Origin: Pseudanabaena sp. UBA1465
GTDB lineage: Bacteria > Cyanobacteriota > Cyanobacteriia > Pseudanabaenales > Pseudanabaenaceae
Assembly (NCBI GenBank): GCA_002325645.1
Contig: DCSN01000166.1
Span: 16,509 to 44,590 of the forward strand
Direction of reading: 5' to 3'
DNA length: 28,082 nucleotides
Under the pieces are notes generated by a model, which made no database searches, had not been told where the DNA came from, and saw only the letters and a program-made list of their open reading frames with translations. Shown here piece by piece: positions 22,284 to 28,082 of this stretch (position 1 is the first letter of the stretch; every line of letters begins with the position of its first letter). The translations under genes and the position numbers were made by a program.

Positions 22284-22829
22284 TTATGATTCTCTAAAGG
22301 GCATACCGACTGCTTTCAGGAGCGCACGTCCTTCTTCATCTGTGTTGGCAGTGGTGATGATGGAAATATCAAGCCCCCGAATTTGCTCAATACTGTCGTA
22401 GCTGATTTCGGGGAAGATAAGTTGCTCGCGCACGCCAAGGGTATAGTTACCACGTCCATCAAAGCTCTTGGGGCTAACACCGCGAAAGTCACGGATGCGA
22501 GGCAAAGAGAAGTTGATTAAACGATCCAAAAAGTTGTCCATCTTGTCACGGCGGAGTGTGACCATCATACCCACAGGCATTCCTTGGCGCAGTTTAAAAC
22601 CTGCGATCGCTTTTTTCGCTCTAGTGACAACGGGCTTTTGACCAGCGATCGTGGCGATTTCGGTCAAGGATGCTTCTAGAGACTTAGCATTTTGGGCAGC
22701 TTCACCCAGACCTCGATTGATTACCACCTTCTCAAATTTAGGAACTTGATGGATGTTGGTGTACTTGAATTGTTCCATTAACTTAGGAACAGCTTGTTTG
22801 GCGTAGACTTCGGCGAACGGTGTTAGCAT
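22284..22829 (-). CDS. rplE: 50S ribosomal protein L5
   Basis: L5 binds 5S rRNA and contacts the P-site tRNA. The 181-residue product has HQVPKFEKVVINRGLGEAAQ, AKKAIAGFKLRQGMPVG, and the C-terminal DISIITTANTDEEGRALLKA signature. Start, length and position after rplX are standard. Confidence 0.97.
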   Translation of the reverse strand: MLTPFAEVYAKQAVPKLMEQFKYTNIHQVPKFEKVVINRGLGEAAQNAKSLEASLTEIATIAGQKPVVTRAKKAIAGFKLRQGMPVGMMVTLRRDKMDNFLDRLINFSLPRIRDFRGVSPKSFDGRGNYTLGVREQLIFPEISYDSIEQIRGLDISIITTANTDEEGRALLKAVGMPFRES

Positions 22830-22876
22830 TTTATCTTCCTCGATGAATTTTCCTGGGCTTGGTCAGGTTTCTAAAA

Positions 22877-23260
22877 TTATTTTTTGTCAGTCTTTGCAGA
22901 ATCGACAATTTCGCCAGTTTTTTTCAACATTCTCACTTTTGTACCGTCTTCGGTGAAGGTAATAGCAGAACGACTAGCGGTCTTTTCCTTCTCGGAGTAC
23001 AACAGAACCTTGGAACTATGAATGGGGAACTCGCGGGTAACGATTTGTCCAGACTCACCATCAGCCTGAGGCTTGACATGTTTTGTCTTGACATTCACAC
23101 CCTCAACAATGATGGTGCTGTCCTTCGGGAACACTTGAAGAACCTTACCAACTGTTCCTTTAGAGCTTCCTGAAATTACTTGAACCAGATCATCTTTTTT
23201 AACATGAAGCTTAAAAGATCTACGGTTTCCACGATATTCGGGCTTGGGTTTGAAGGGCAT
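22877..23260 (-). CDS. rplX: 50S ribosomal protein L24
   Basis: L24 starts 50S assembly. The 127-residue protein carries the KOW motif near DDLVQVISGSSKGTVGKVLQ and the VEGVNVKTKHVKP segment. The C-terminal Lys-rich tail (TGEIVDSAKTDKK) is longer than in E. coli. Its ATG overlaps the rplN stop by one base (TAATG), giving translational coupling. Confidence 0.96.
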   Translation of the reverse strand: MPFKPKPEYRGNRRSFKLHVKKDDLVQVISGSSKGTVGKVLQVFPKDSTIIVEGVNVKTKHVKPQADGESGQIVTREFPIHSSKVLLYSEKEKTASRSAITFTEDGTKVRMLKKTGEIVDSAKTDKK

Positions 23261-23628
23261 TACAGTACCTCTGGCGCTAGGGAGATAATTTTAGTGAAAT
23301 TTTTATCCCGTAATTCCCGCGCAACTGGACCAAACACGCGGGTTCCTTTGGGGTTGCCGTCTTGGTTAATAATCACAGCAGCATTGTCGTCAAAACGAAT
23401 TCTCATACCGCTTTCACGGTTGATCGATGCTTTAGTACGAACAATTACGGCACGGACAACATCAGATTTTTTGACTGGCATATTCGGTGCAGCGTCTTTG
23501 ACAGTGGCGATAATCACATCACCAACTCCGCCAAAGGCCCTGTTACCGCCAGCTAGGACGCGAATACATAGCAGCTTTTTAGCGCCGCTATTATCCGCCA
23601 CGTTTAGATAAGACTCTTGTTGAATCAT
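23260..23628 (-). CDS. rplN: 50S ribosomal protein L14
   Basis: L14 joins the 50S at the subunit interface (bridge B5/B8). The 122-residue protein begins MIQQESYLNVADNSGAKKL and has the signature GGNRAFGGVGDVIIATVKDA. It ends one base into the rplX start. Length and position after rpsQ are standard. Confidence 0.98.
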   Translation of the reverse strand: MIQQESYLNVADNSGAKKLLCIRVLAGGNRAFGGVGDVIIATVKDAAPNMPVKKSDVVRAVIVRTKASINRESGMRIRFDDNAAVIINQDGNPKGTRVFGPVARELRDKNFTKIISLAPEVL

Positions 23629-23631
23629 GGC

Positions 23632-23883
23632 TTATGCTTCCGAGCTAGATGAGAGAATCTCGACAACTTCCCATCGCTTTGTACGGCTGAGGGGACGGGT
23701 TTCCCGAATTTTGACGCGATCGCCTTCACGGGTTTTATCTTCTTCATCGTGGGCTTTAAACTTAGTCGTTTTGACCACGATCTTTCCATATTTAGGGTGA
23801 GAGGTACGGTTTTCCACCGCGACAACCACCGTTTTCTGCATTTTATCGCTGACGACAACGCCAACTTTCTCTTTTACTGCCAT
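23632..23883 (-). CDS. rpsQ: 30S ribosomal protein S17
   Basis: S17 binds the 5' domain of 16S rRNA early in assembly. The 83-residue OB-fold protein contains KVGVVVSDKMQKTVVVAVEN, RTSHPKYGKIVVKTTKFKAH and GDRVKIRETRPLSRTKRW. It lies three bases upstream of rplN. Confidence 0.97.
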   Translation of the reverse strand: MAVKEKVGVVVSDKMQKTVVVAVENRTSHPKYGKIVVKTTKFKAHDEEDKTREGDRVKIRETRPLSRTKRWEVVEILSSSSEA

Positions 23884-23924
23884 TGCTAAAACTCCTATGT
23901 CTTTTACTTTTGGATATATAACTC

Positions 23925-24128
23925 TTAAGCTCTGGACTGGCGTTCGCGTTCGACAGTCATCAGTTGAGATAAACGATGCTTAGCATGTTTAAACTGATGA
24001 GGTTGGACGGGCTGTCTAGTTGCCTGCTTAAAACGCAGCTCAAATAGCTCTTTCTTGACGGTCAAGATTTGAGCTTGCAACTCATCATCAGATAGCTCTC
24101 TAGTTTCTTGGACTTTTGGGAGTGCCAT
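23925..24128 (-). CDS. rpmC: 50S ribosomal protein L29
   Basis: L29 sits at the peptide exit tunnel next to L23. The 67-residue product begins MALPKVQETRELSDDELQAQ and has the helix-turn-helix signature KKELFELRFKQATRQ. I chose the ATG at 24128, two codons after the rplP stop region; the longer in-frame reading would run back through rplP and is not credible. Confidence 0.95.
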   Translation of the reverse strand: MALPKVQETRELSDDELQAQILTVKKELFELRFKQATRQPVQPHQFKHAKHRLSQLMTVERERQSRA

Positions 24129-24132
24129 ATTT

Positions 24133-24546
24133 TTACTCCTTATCGCGGATAACAAATCTGGTTTTGATGGGCATCTTCGCTGCGGCAAGACGAATCGCCT
24201 CTCTTGCGGTTTCTTCGGTAACACCAGCCACTTCAAACATGATGCGACCAGGTTTAACCACTGATACCCAAAACTCTGGAGCGCCTTTACCAGAACCCAT
24301 ACGGGTTTCCGCAGGGCGCATAGTTACGGGCTTATCTGGGAAAATACGAATCCAAATCTTGCCACCGCGACGGATGTAACGGTTCATGGCACGACGGGCA
24401 GCTTCGATCTGACGAGCGGTAATCCAAGAAGGCTCTAGAGCCTGCATGGCATAATCACCAAAATTGATTTCGGCTCCTCTGGTGGCAGGACCCGCCATCC
24501 GACCGCGTTGCTGCTTACGAAATTTTGTACGTTTAGGACTTAACAT
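24133..24546 (-). CDS. rplP: 50S ribosomal protein L16
   Basis: L16 helps place the A-site tRNA acceptor stem. The 137-residue protein begins MLSPKRTKFRKQQRGRM, contains GDYAMQALEPSWITARQIEA and RMGSGKGAPEFWVSVVKPGR, all standard. It lies 27 bases after rpsC and four bases before rpmC. Confidence 0.98.
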   Translation of the reverse strand: MLSPKRTKFRKQQRGRMAGPATRGAEINFGDYAMQALEPSWITARQIEAARRAMNRYIRRGGKIWIRIFPDKPVTMRPAETRMGSGKGAPEFWVSVVKPGRIMFEVAGVTEETAREAIRLAAAKMPIKTRFVIRDKE

Positions 24547-24573
24547 GGTTCAAAACTCAAGGTTGACAGAAGT

Positions 24574-25320
24574 TTATCCTTCAGCGCTAGAACGATCCTC
24601 AAATTGGGGACGACGTTGCTGGCGACGACGGGGTTGGGCGGCTGGAGCAGGAGCTTCTTCGCCTTCAATGATTTCGCCTTTAAAGATCCAAACCTTGATG
24701 CCGATAACACCATAAATAGTTCTGGAGGTCTTATAGCTGTAGTCAATGTCCGCACGCAATGTATGCAGAGGAACACGACCTTCGCGAACCCATTCGGTTC
24801 TCGCAATTTCAGCACCGTTGAGACGACCACTGATCTGCACCTTGATTCCTTCAATACCTGCACGCTGCGCTCTTTGAATAGCTTGGCGTACAACCCGACG
24901 GAAGGAAACACGACGTTCGATTTGCTGAGCGATGTATTCAGCGATCAGAGGTGCTTCTGCGTCAACTCTGGTTACTTCGGTGACGTTAATCCGAACTTGG
25001 CTAGTACCTGTTTTTTTGATAGAACCATCTTGTTCAAGGTACTTTACTAGTCCGACGCGCAATTGCTCGATACCAGCACCACCACGACCAACCACAACGC
25101 CTGGACGGGCTGTGCGGATTTCGAGGTCAACTTGATCAGCTTTGCGATCGATCAAAATCTCGGCGATACCAGCATTGCTTAAAGTTTTTTCGATGTACTT
25201 ACGGATCTTGCTGTCTTCCTCAGCCAAGACACCGTAGCGATTGACATCAGCATACCAACGGGAGAGATGGGACTTGGTGATGCCGAGGCGTAACCCTGTT
25301 GGGTGAATCTTCTGACCCAT
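24574..25320 (-). CDS. rpsC: 30S ribosomal protein S3
   Basis: S3 lines the mRNA entry channel and has helicase-related arginines. The 248-residue protein begins MGQKIHPTGLRLGITKSH, has a KH domain (about residues 40-110, with VVGRGGAGIEQLR) and the C-terminal GRLNGAEIARTEWVREGRVP. The tail past about 215 is Ala/Pro/Arg-rich, a common cyanobacterial extension. I chose ATG 25320: GGAGG lies 11 bases upstream, inside the end of rplV, whereas the longer reading would overlap rplV. Confidence 0.97.
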   Translation of the reverse strand: MGQKIHPTGLRLGITKSHLSRWYADVNRYGVLAEEDSKIRKYIEKTLSNAGIAEILIDRKADQVDLEIRTARPGVVVGRGGAGIEQLRVGLVKYLEQDGSIKKTGTSQVRINVTEVTRVDAEAPLIAEYIAQQIERRVSFRRVVRQAIQRAQRAGIEGIKVQISGRLNGAEIARTEWVREGRVPLHTLRADIDYSYKTSRTIYGVIGIKVWIFKGEIIEGEEAPAPAAQPRRRQQRRPQFEDRSSAEG

Positions 25321-25322
25321 AC

Positions 25323-25679
25323 CTATTCTTCCTCCGATGGTTTGACGGTGATCGTAATGTGGCACGTTGGCTTACGGATTTGGTAAGCACGACCTTGGGC
25401 GCGGGGACGGAAGCGCTTGAGGCTCGGTCCCATATCGGCAAAGGCTTGACCAATTACCAATGAGGCAGGGTCAAGTCCTGCATTATGTTCAGCGTTGGCA
25501 ACTGCGGAACGCAATACTTTGGTGATTGGTTCGCAGGAGCGATAGGGCATGAACTCAAGAATCATCAATGCTTCGCGGTAGCTACGACCACGGATTTGGT
25601 CGAGTACTCGGCGTACCTTATGGGGTGACATCCGAATATATTTGGCTACGGCAGGGATTTCGTTTTGGGCGAGGATCAT
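25323..25679 (-). CDS. rplV: 50S ribosomal protein L22
   Basis: L22 lines the exit tunnel with its extended loop. The 118-residue product has AKYIRMSPHKVRRVLDQIRG near the start and the loop region SLKRFRPRAQGRAYQIRKP. The stop lies two bases before the rpsC start, and rpsC's ribosome site is in its last codons, so the two are tightly coupled. Confidence 0.97.
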   Translation of the reverse strand: MILAQNEIPAVAKYIRMSPHKVRRVLDQIRGRSYREALMILEFMPYRSCEPITKVLRSAVANAEHNAGLDPASLVIGQAFADMGPSLKRFRPRAQGRAYQIRKPTCHITITVKPSEEE

Positions 25680-25697
25680 TTTTAACTACCTGTCTAC

Positions 25698-25976
25698 CTA
25701 TCTCTTAGCCTTTTTATCGCTCTTGGCATGACCTCGGAAAGTACGGGTAGGGGCAAACTCACCGAGTTTGTGTCCTACCATCTGCTCCGTGACATATACA
25801 GGAACGTGCTGTTTTCCGTTGTGACAAGCAATGGTATGCCCGATCATTTGCGGAAGGATTGTGGAAGCGCGTGACCATGTTTTGATAACTTGCTTTTCGC
25901 CTTTGGCGTTGAGCTTTTCAATTTTGGTCATTAGGTGATCGGCAACAAAGGGACCTTTTTTTAGCGATCGCGTCAT
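25698..25976 (-). CDS. rpsS: 30S ribosomal protein S19
   Basis: S19 sits in the 30S head with S13. The 92-residue protein begins MTRSLKKGPFVADHLM and has HNGKQHVPVYVTEQMVGHKL and GEFAPTRTFRGHAK, all standard. A HIP1 octamer overlaps its first codons. It lies after the hairpin at 26006. Confidence 0.98.
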   Translation of the reverse strand: MTRSLKKGPFVADHLMTKIEKLNAKGEKQVIKTWSRASTILPQMIGHTIACHNGKQHVPVYVTEQMVGHKLGEFAPTRTFRGHAKSDKKAKR

Positions 25977-26005
25977 AATTTTTATTCTCTGTAAAAACTT
26001 TGGAT

Positions 26006-26036
26006 ATATATTTCCCCGCGTAGCGGAGAAATATAT
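26006..26036. repeat. Hairpin between rplB and rpsS, GTA loop
   Basis: ATATATTTC and CCGC (26006-26019, one mismatch at 26015) pair with 26023-26036 around GTA; apex CGC-GTA-GCG. It starts two bases after the rplB stop on the - strand and is one of several hairpins inside the ribosomal operon. Confidence 0.78.
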
Positions 26037-26038
26037 GG

Positions 26039-26905
26039 TTAAGCGTTACGTCCGCCCTTACCGCGCTTCGAGGACTTGCGGCGACGACGAACAATAAAGG
26101 CATCACTGAGTTTGCCCTTCTTGCGAGTCTTGTAACCCAAGGTTGGTTTACCCCAAGGCGTAACAGGTCCACTGCGACCGATGGGGGCGCAACCTTCTCC
26201 ACCACCATGGGGGTGATCGACGGGGTTCATGACCATACCACGGACTTTGGGACGACGGTTGAGCCAACGGCTGCGACCTGCTTTACCAAGGCTGGTATTG
26301 CTGTGATCGAGGTTGCCAACTTGCCCGATCGTGGCGAAGCAATCTTTACGAATCAACCGAACTTCACTAGAAGGAAGCTTGAGGGTAACGAAATCACCTT
26401 CTTTGGCCGCAATTTGAGCGCCAGCACCAGCCGATCGCACAATTTGTCCACCTTTACCAGGAACGAGTTCAACGTTGTGAACGATCGTACCGAGGGGGAT
26501 TGCCGAGAGGGGCATAGCGTTGCCGATTTCAAAAGGAATGCCGCTTGTACCAGCTTGAATTTTGTTTCCGACAGCAATGCCCTTAGGTGCAAGGATATAT
26601 CTCTTTTCGCCATCTTCGTATTGCAATAGGGCAATCCGAGAGGTGCGGTTGGGATCGTACTCGATCGCAATAACTTCAGCGATGATATCGCGCTTGTTAC
26701 GCTTAAAGTCGATGATCCGATATAAGCGCTTATGACCACCGCCGCGTCTACGGCTAGTGATTACACCACGGTTGTTACGCCCACGTTTGCGATGGACATG
26801 GGTGGTTAAAGACTTTTCGGGTTCTGATTTGGTGATTTCCGCAAAGTCTGAGACAACGGTTTGTCTAGTACTGGCGGTATATGGTTTATATGCACGAACG
26901 CCCAT
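26039..26905 (-). CDS. rplB: 50S ribosomal protein L2
   Basis: L2 is a core 50S protein near the peptidyl transferase centre. The 288-residue product begins MGVRAYKPYTASTRQ and has the SRRRGGGHKRLYRIIDF segment and the near-invariant VMNPVDHPHGGGEG (about residues 225-240), whose histidine is essential in E. coli L2. The C-terminus is basic. It lies between rplW and rpsS, each gap holding a hairpin. Confidence 0.98.
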   Translation of the reverse strand: MGVRAYKPYTASTRQTVVSDFAEITKSEPEKSLTTHVHRKRGRNNRGVITSRRRGGGHKRLYRIIDFKRNKRDIIAEVIAIEYDPNRTSRIALLQYEDGEKRYILAPKGIAVGNKIQAGTSGIPFEIGNAMPLSAIPLGTIVHNVELVPGKGGQIVRSAGAGAQIAAKEGDFVTLKLPSSEVRLIRKDCFATIGQVGNLDHSNTSLGKAGRSRWLNRRPKVRGMVMNPVDHPHGGGEGCAPIGRSGPVTPWGKPTLGYKTRKKGKLSDAFIVRRRRKSSKRGKGGRNA

Positions 26906-26960
26906 AATTGTCTGATTTTGGTCTGATGTTATTAAAGAACAGTTCTCTGGTTTTGCTTTC

Positions 26961-26997
26961 CTGAATAAAAAATATCCTTTGGCTATTTTTTATTCAG
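26961..26997. repeat. 14-bp perfect hairpin between rplW and rplB
   Basis: CTGAATAAAAAATA (26961-26974) pairs perfectly with 26984-26997; the nine-base loop contains CC and GG that may also pair. It starts about five bases after the rplW stop in the - direction and has A/T-rich arms. No T-run follows, so a processing role is as likely as attenuation. Confidence 0.75.
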
Positions 26998-27002
26998 TTA
27001 GG

Positions 27003-27317
27003 TTACACATCTGGGAACAAATCGATTTTGCTGCCTTCTGCGAGGGTGACGATCGCTCTTTTGACTTGAGCGCGTTTACCTGCAAACTTACCAATCCGAC
27101 GCGCTTGGGCAGGTGGATTATGGGTATTTACTTTCTTAACTGTGACGGAGAAAAGACTCTCGATCGCAGCTTTGATTTCAGGCTTAGTGGCATCGTGGAA
27201 AACATCAAAGGTATATTTGTTGTTTTCTAATTGTCGGGTTGCCTTTTCGTTGAGCAGAGGGCGACGAATGATGTCGGGCAGACGACGAGGATCGAATTCA
27301 GTTGGGATCTTAGCCAT
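27003..27317 (-). CDS. rplW: 50S ribosomal protein L23
   Basis: L23 sits at the exit of the peptide tunnel and docks SRP and trigger factor. The 104-residue protein has RRPLLNEKATRQLENNKYTF, KPEIKAAIESLFSVTVKKVN and a C-terminal KRAIVTLAEGSKIDLFPDV. The start ATG at 27317 and the 28-base gap to rplD are standard. Confidence 0.97.
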   Translation of the reverse strand: MAKIPTEFDPRRLPDIIRRPLLNEKATRQLENNKYTFDVFHDATKPEIKAAIESLFSVTVKKVNTHNPPAQARRIGKFAGKRAQVKRAIVTLAEGSKIDLFPDV

Positions 27318-27345
27318 GGTGTTTCTTTCTTCTACTTAGATTCGG

Positions 27346-28020
27346 TTATTCCGCATCTTCGACCGTGGTTACGATCTCGGTTGCCAACTTTGCATCGCCA
27401 CCATATACTTCATGAATTTTGGCGATCGCCGAGCGAGTTGCCACAATCTTTTCAGAGTTAAGAATGTCGAACATATTCAATTGATCGGCTGCGATTAGTT
27501 GCAAATTTTGAATGTTGCGTGCAGACAAAACAATATTTTCTTCTTTGCGATCGGTAATAATCAAAGTCTTTTTACCGACGGTCACACCCCAACGTTCAAG
27601 GGCTTGACACAATTCTTTGGTTTTGGGCTGAATTAGATTTACGGCAAAATCTTCAACGATAATCAAATCAGCAGCGCGACCGATGAAGGCAGTACGAAGA
27701 GCTAGGCGGCGCTCCTTACGGTTCATCTTGGTTTCGTAATCTCTGGGCTTAGGACCAAAAACTGCACCACCACCACGGGTGAGCGGGGATCTGGTTGAAC
27801 CTTGACGGGCGCGACCTGTGCCTTTTTGTCTAAAAGGCTTACGACCACCACCACGGACTTCAGCACGAGTCTTGCTGCTGGCTGTGCCTTGACGGGCATT
27901 AGCTAATTGTCTGACGAGGGCGCGGTGAACTAAGCCTTTGGCACTTGCTTCTTTAGCAACGCGCAGTTCTAGGCTTATTTCGCCGACCTCATTCCCTGTC
28001 CAATCTATTACTGTAGGCAT
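27346..28020 (-). CDS. rplD: 50S ribosomal protein L4
   Basis: L4 lines the exit tunnel with a long loop and in E. coli also represses its own operon. The 224-residue protein has RQGTASSKTRAEVRGGGRKP and KPFRQKGTGRARQGSTRSP of the tunnel loop, then RGGGAVFGPKPRDYETKMN, and a C-terminal Rossmann-like part. The length is a little above the E. coli protein, as in other cyanobacteria. It is followed by rplW and preceded by the possible end of rplC. Confidence 0.97.
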   Translation of the reverse strand: MPTVIDWTGNEVGEISLELRVAKEASAKGLVHRALVRQLANARQGTASSKTRAEVRGGGRKPFRQKGTGRARQGSTRSPLTRGGGAVFGPKPRDYETKMNRKERRLALRTAFIGRAADLIIVEDFAVNLIQPKTKELCQALERWGVTVGKKTLIITDRKEENIVLSARNIQNLQLIAADQLNMFDILNSEKIVATRSAIAKIHEVYGGDAKLATEIVTTVEDAE

Positions 28021-28061
28021 AACTTATATTCTCTCGATCTCACGAACAAACTACTTAGTCT

Positions 28062-28082
28062 TTATTTCGCGCCTTTATTTGC
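28062..28082 (-). CDS. rplC: possible 3' end of rplC (L3), cut by the window edge
   Basis: The last 21 bases read on the - strand give ANKGAK and a stop, in the right place for the C-terminus of L3, which precedes L4 in this cluster. Only six residues are visible, so this rests on gene order and the basic Ala/Lys tail. Confidence 0.4.
   Translation of the reverse strand, partial: ANKGAK

Noticed and set aside
26207..26629. + strand open frame of 140 codons within rplB
   Set aside because: Fully antisense to rplB with no recognisable motif.
2469..26997. Hairpins as a CRISPR array
   Set aside because: They are dispersed, not regularly spaced, and have no repeated direct unit with spacers.

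Overview
The window is chromosomal DNA from a cyanobacterium. The HIP1 octamer GCGATCGC recurs throughout (for example at 151-158 and 169-176). Gene content fits: a DHNA-CoA hydrolase for phylloquinone, a PixD-like BLUF photoreceptor, a CHASE2 nucleotide cyclase, a four-ACT aspartate kinase, a DUF4278 protein, and a ribosomal cluster lacking rpmD and rpsN. A filamentous or Pseudanabaena-like lineage is my inference from style only; no marker here settles the genus.

Layout. 1-3300: a CHASE2 cyclase overlaps a DHNA-CoA hydrolase by four bases, then a UbiE-like methyltransferase, all on the + strand. 3300-5800: a Tat-exported dienelactone hydrolase and gpmI on the - strand. 6150-11150: lysC, two tandem signal peptidase I genes, a YqiA-like esterase and cysE on the + strand. 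11150-13800: a BLUF protein, a stand-alone ArgRS-like DALR protein and a two-TM potassium channel with an RCK module, all on the - strand. 13800-17250: an unrecognised protein, rsmD, a DUF4278 membrane protein on the - strand, an ExoD protein and a DedA protein. 17280-28082: the S10/spc ribosomal cluster on the - strand, read from the right edge as (rplC) rplD-rplW-rplB-rpsS-rplV-rpsC-rplP-rpmC-rpsQ-rplN-rplX-rplE-rpsH-rplF-rplR-rpsE-rplO-secY-adk-infA. The cluster stops at infA; the rpmJ-rpsM-rpsK-rpoA-rplQ block usual in cyanobacteria is not next to it.

How the genes work together. The right third is one translation and secretion unit: ribosomal proteins, the SecY channel, adenylate kinase and IF-1. 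The two signal peptidases act downstream of SecY. The rest are housekeeping genes (glycolysis, aspartate-family and cysteine synthesis, rRNA methylation) mixed with signalling genes (cyclase, BLUF, K+ channel).

The most unusual signal is not a gene. More than twenty strong hairpins lie mostly between genes, many of them perfect stems of 13-25 bp. Their stems differ, but at least 16 share one apex: a three-base loop closed by GC on the left and GC on the right (GC-NNN-GC). Several contain GCGAAGC, known as an unusually stable DNA mini-hairpin. Some sit on stop codons, some serve convergent gene pairs as likely two-way terminators, several interrupt the ribosomal operon, and two lie inside the coding region of the DALR gene. 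This looks like a dispersed hairpin family and is the best candidate here for something undescribed.
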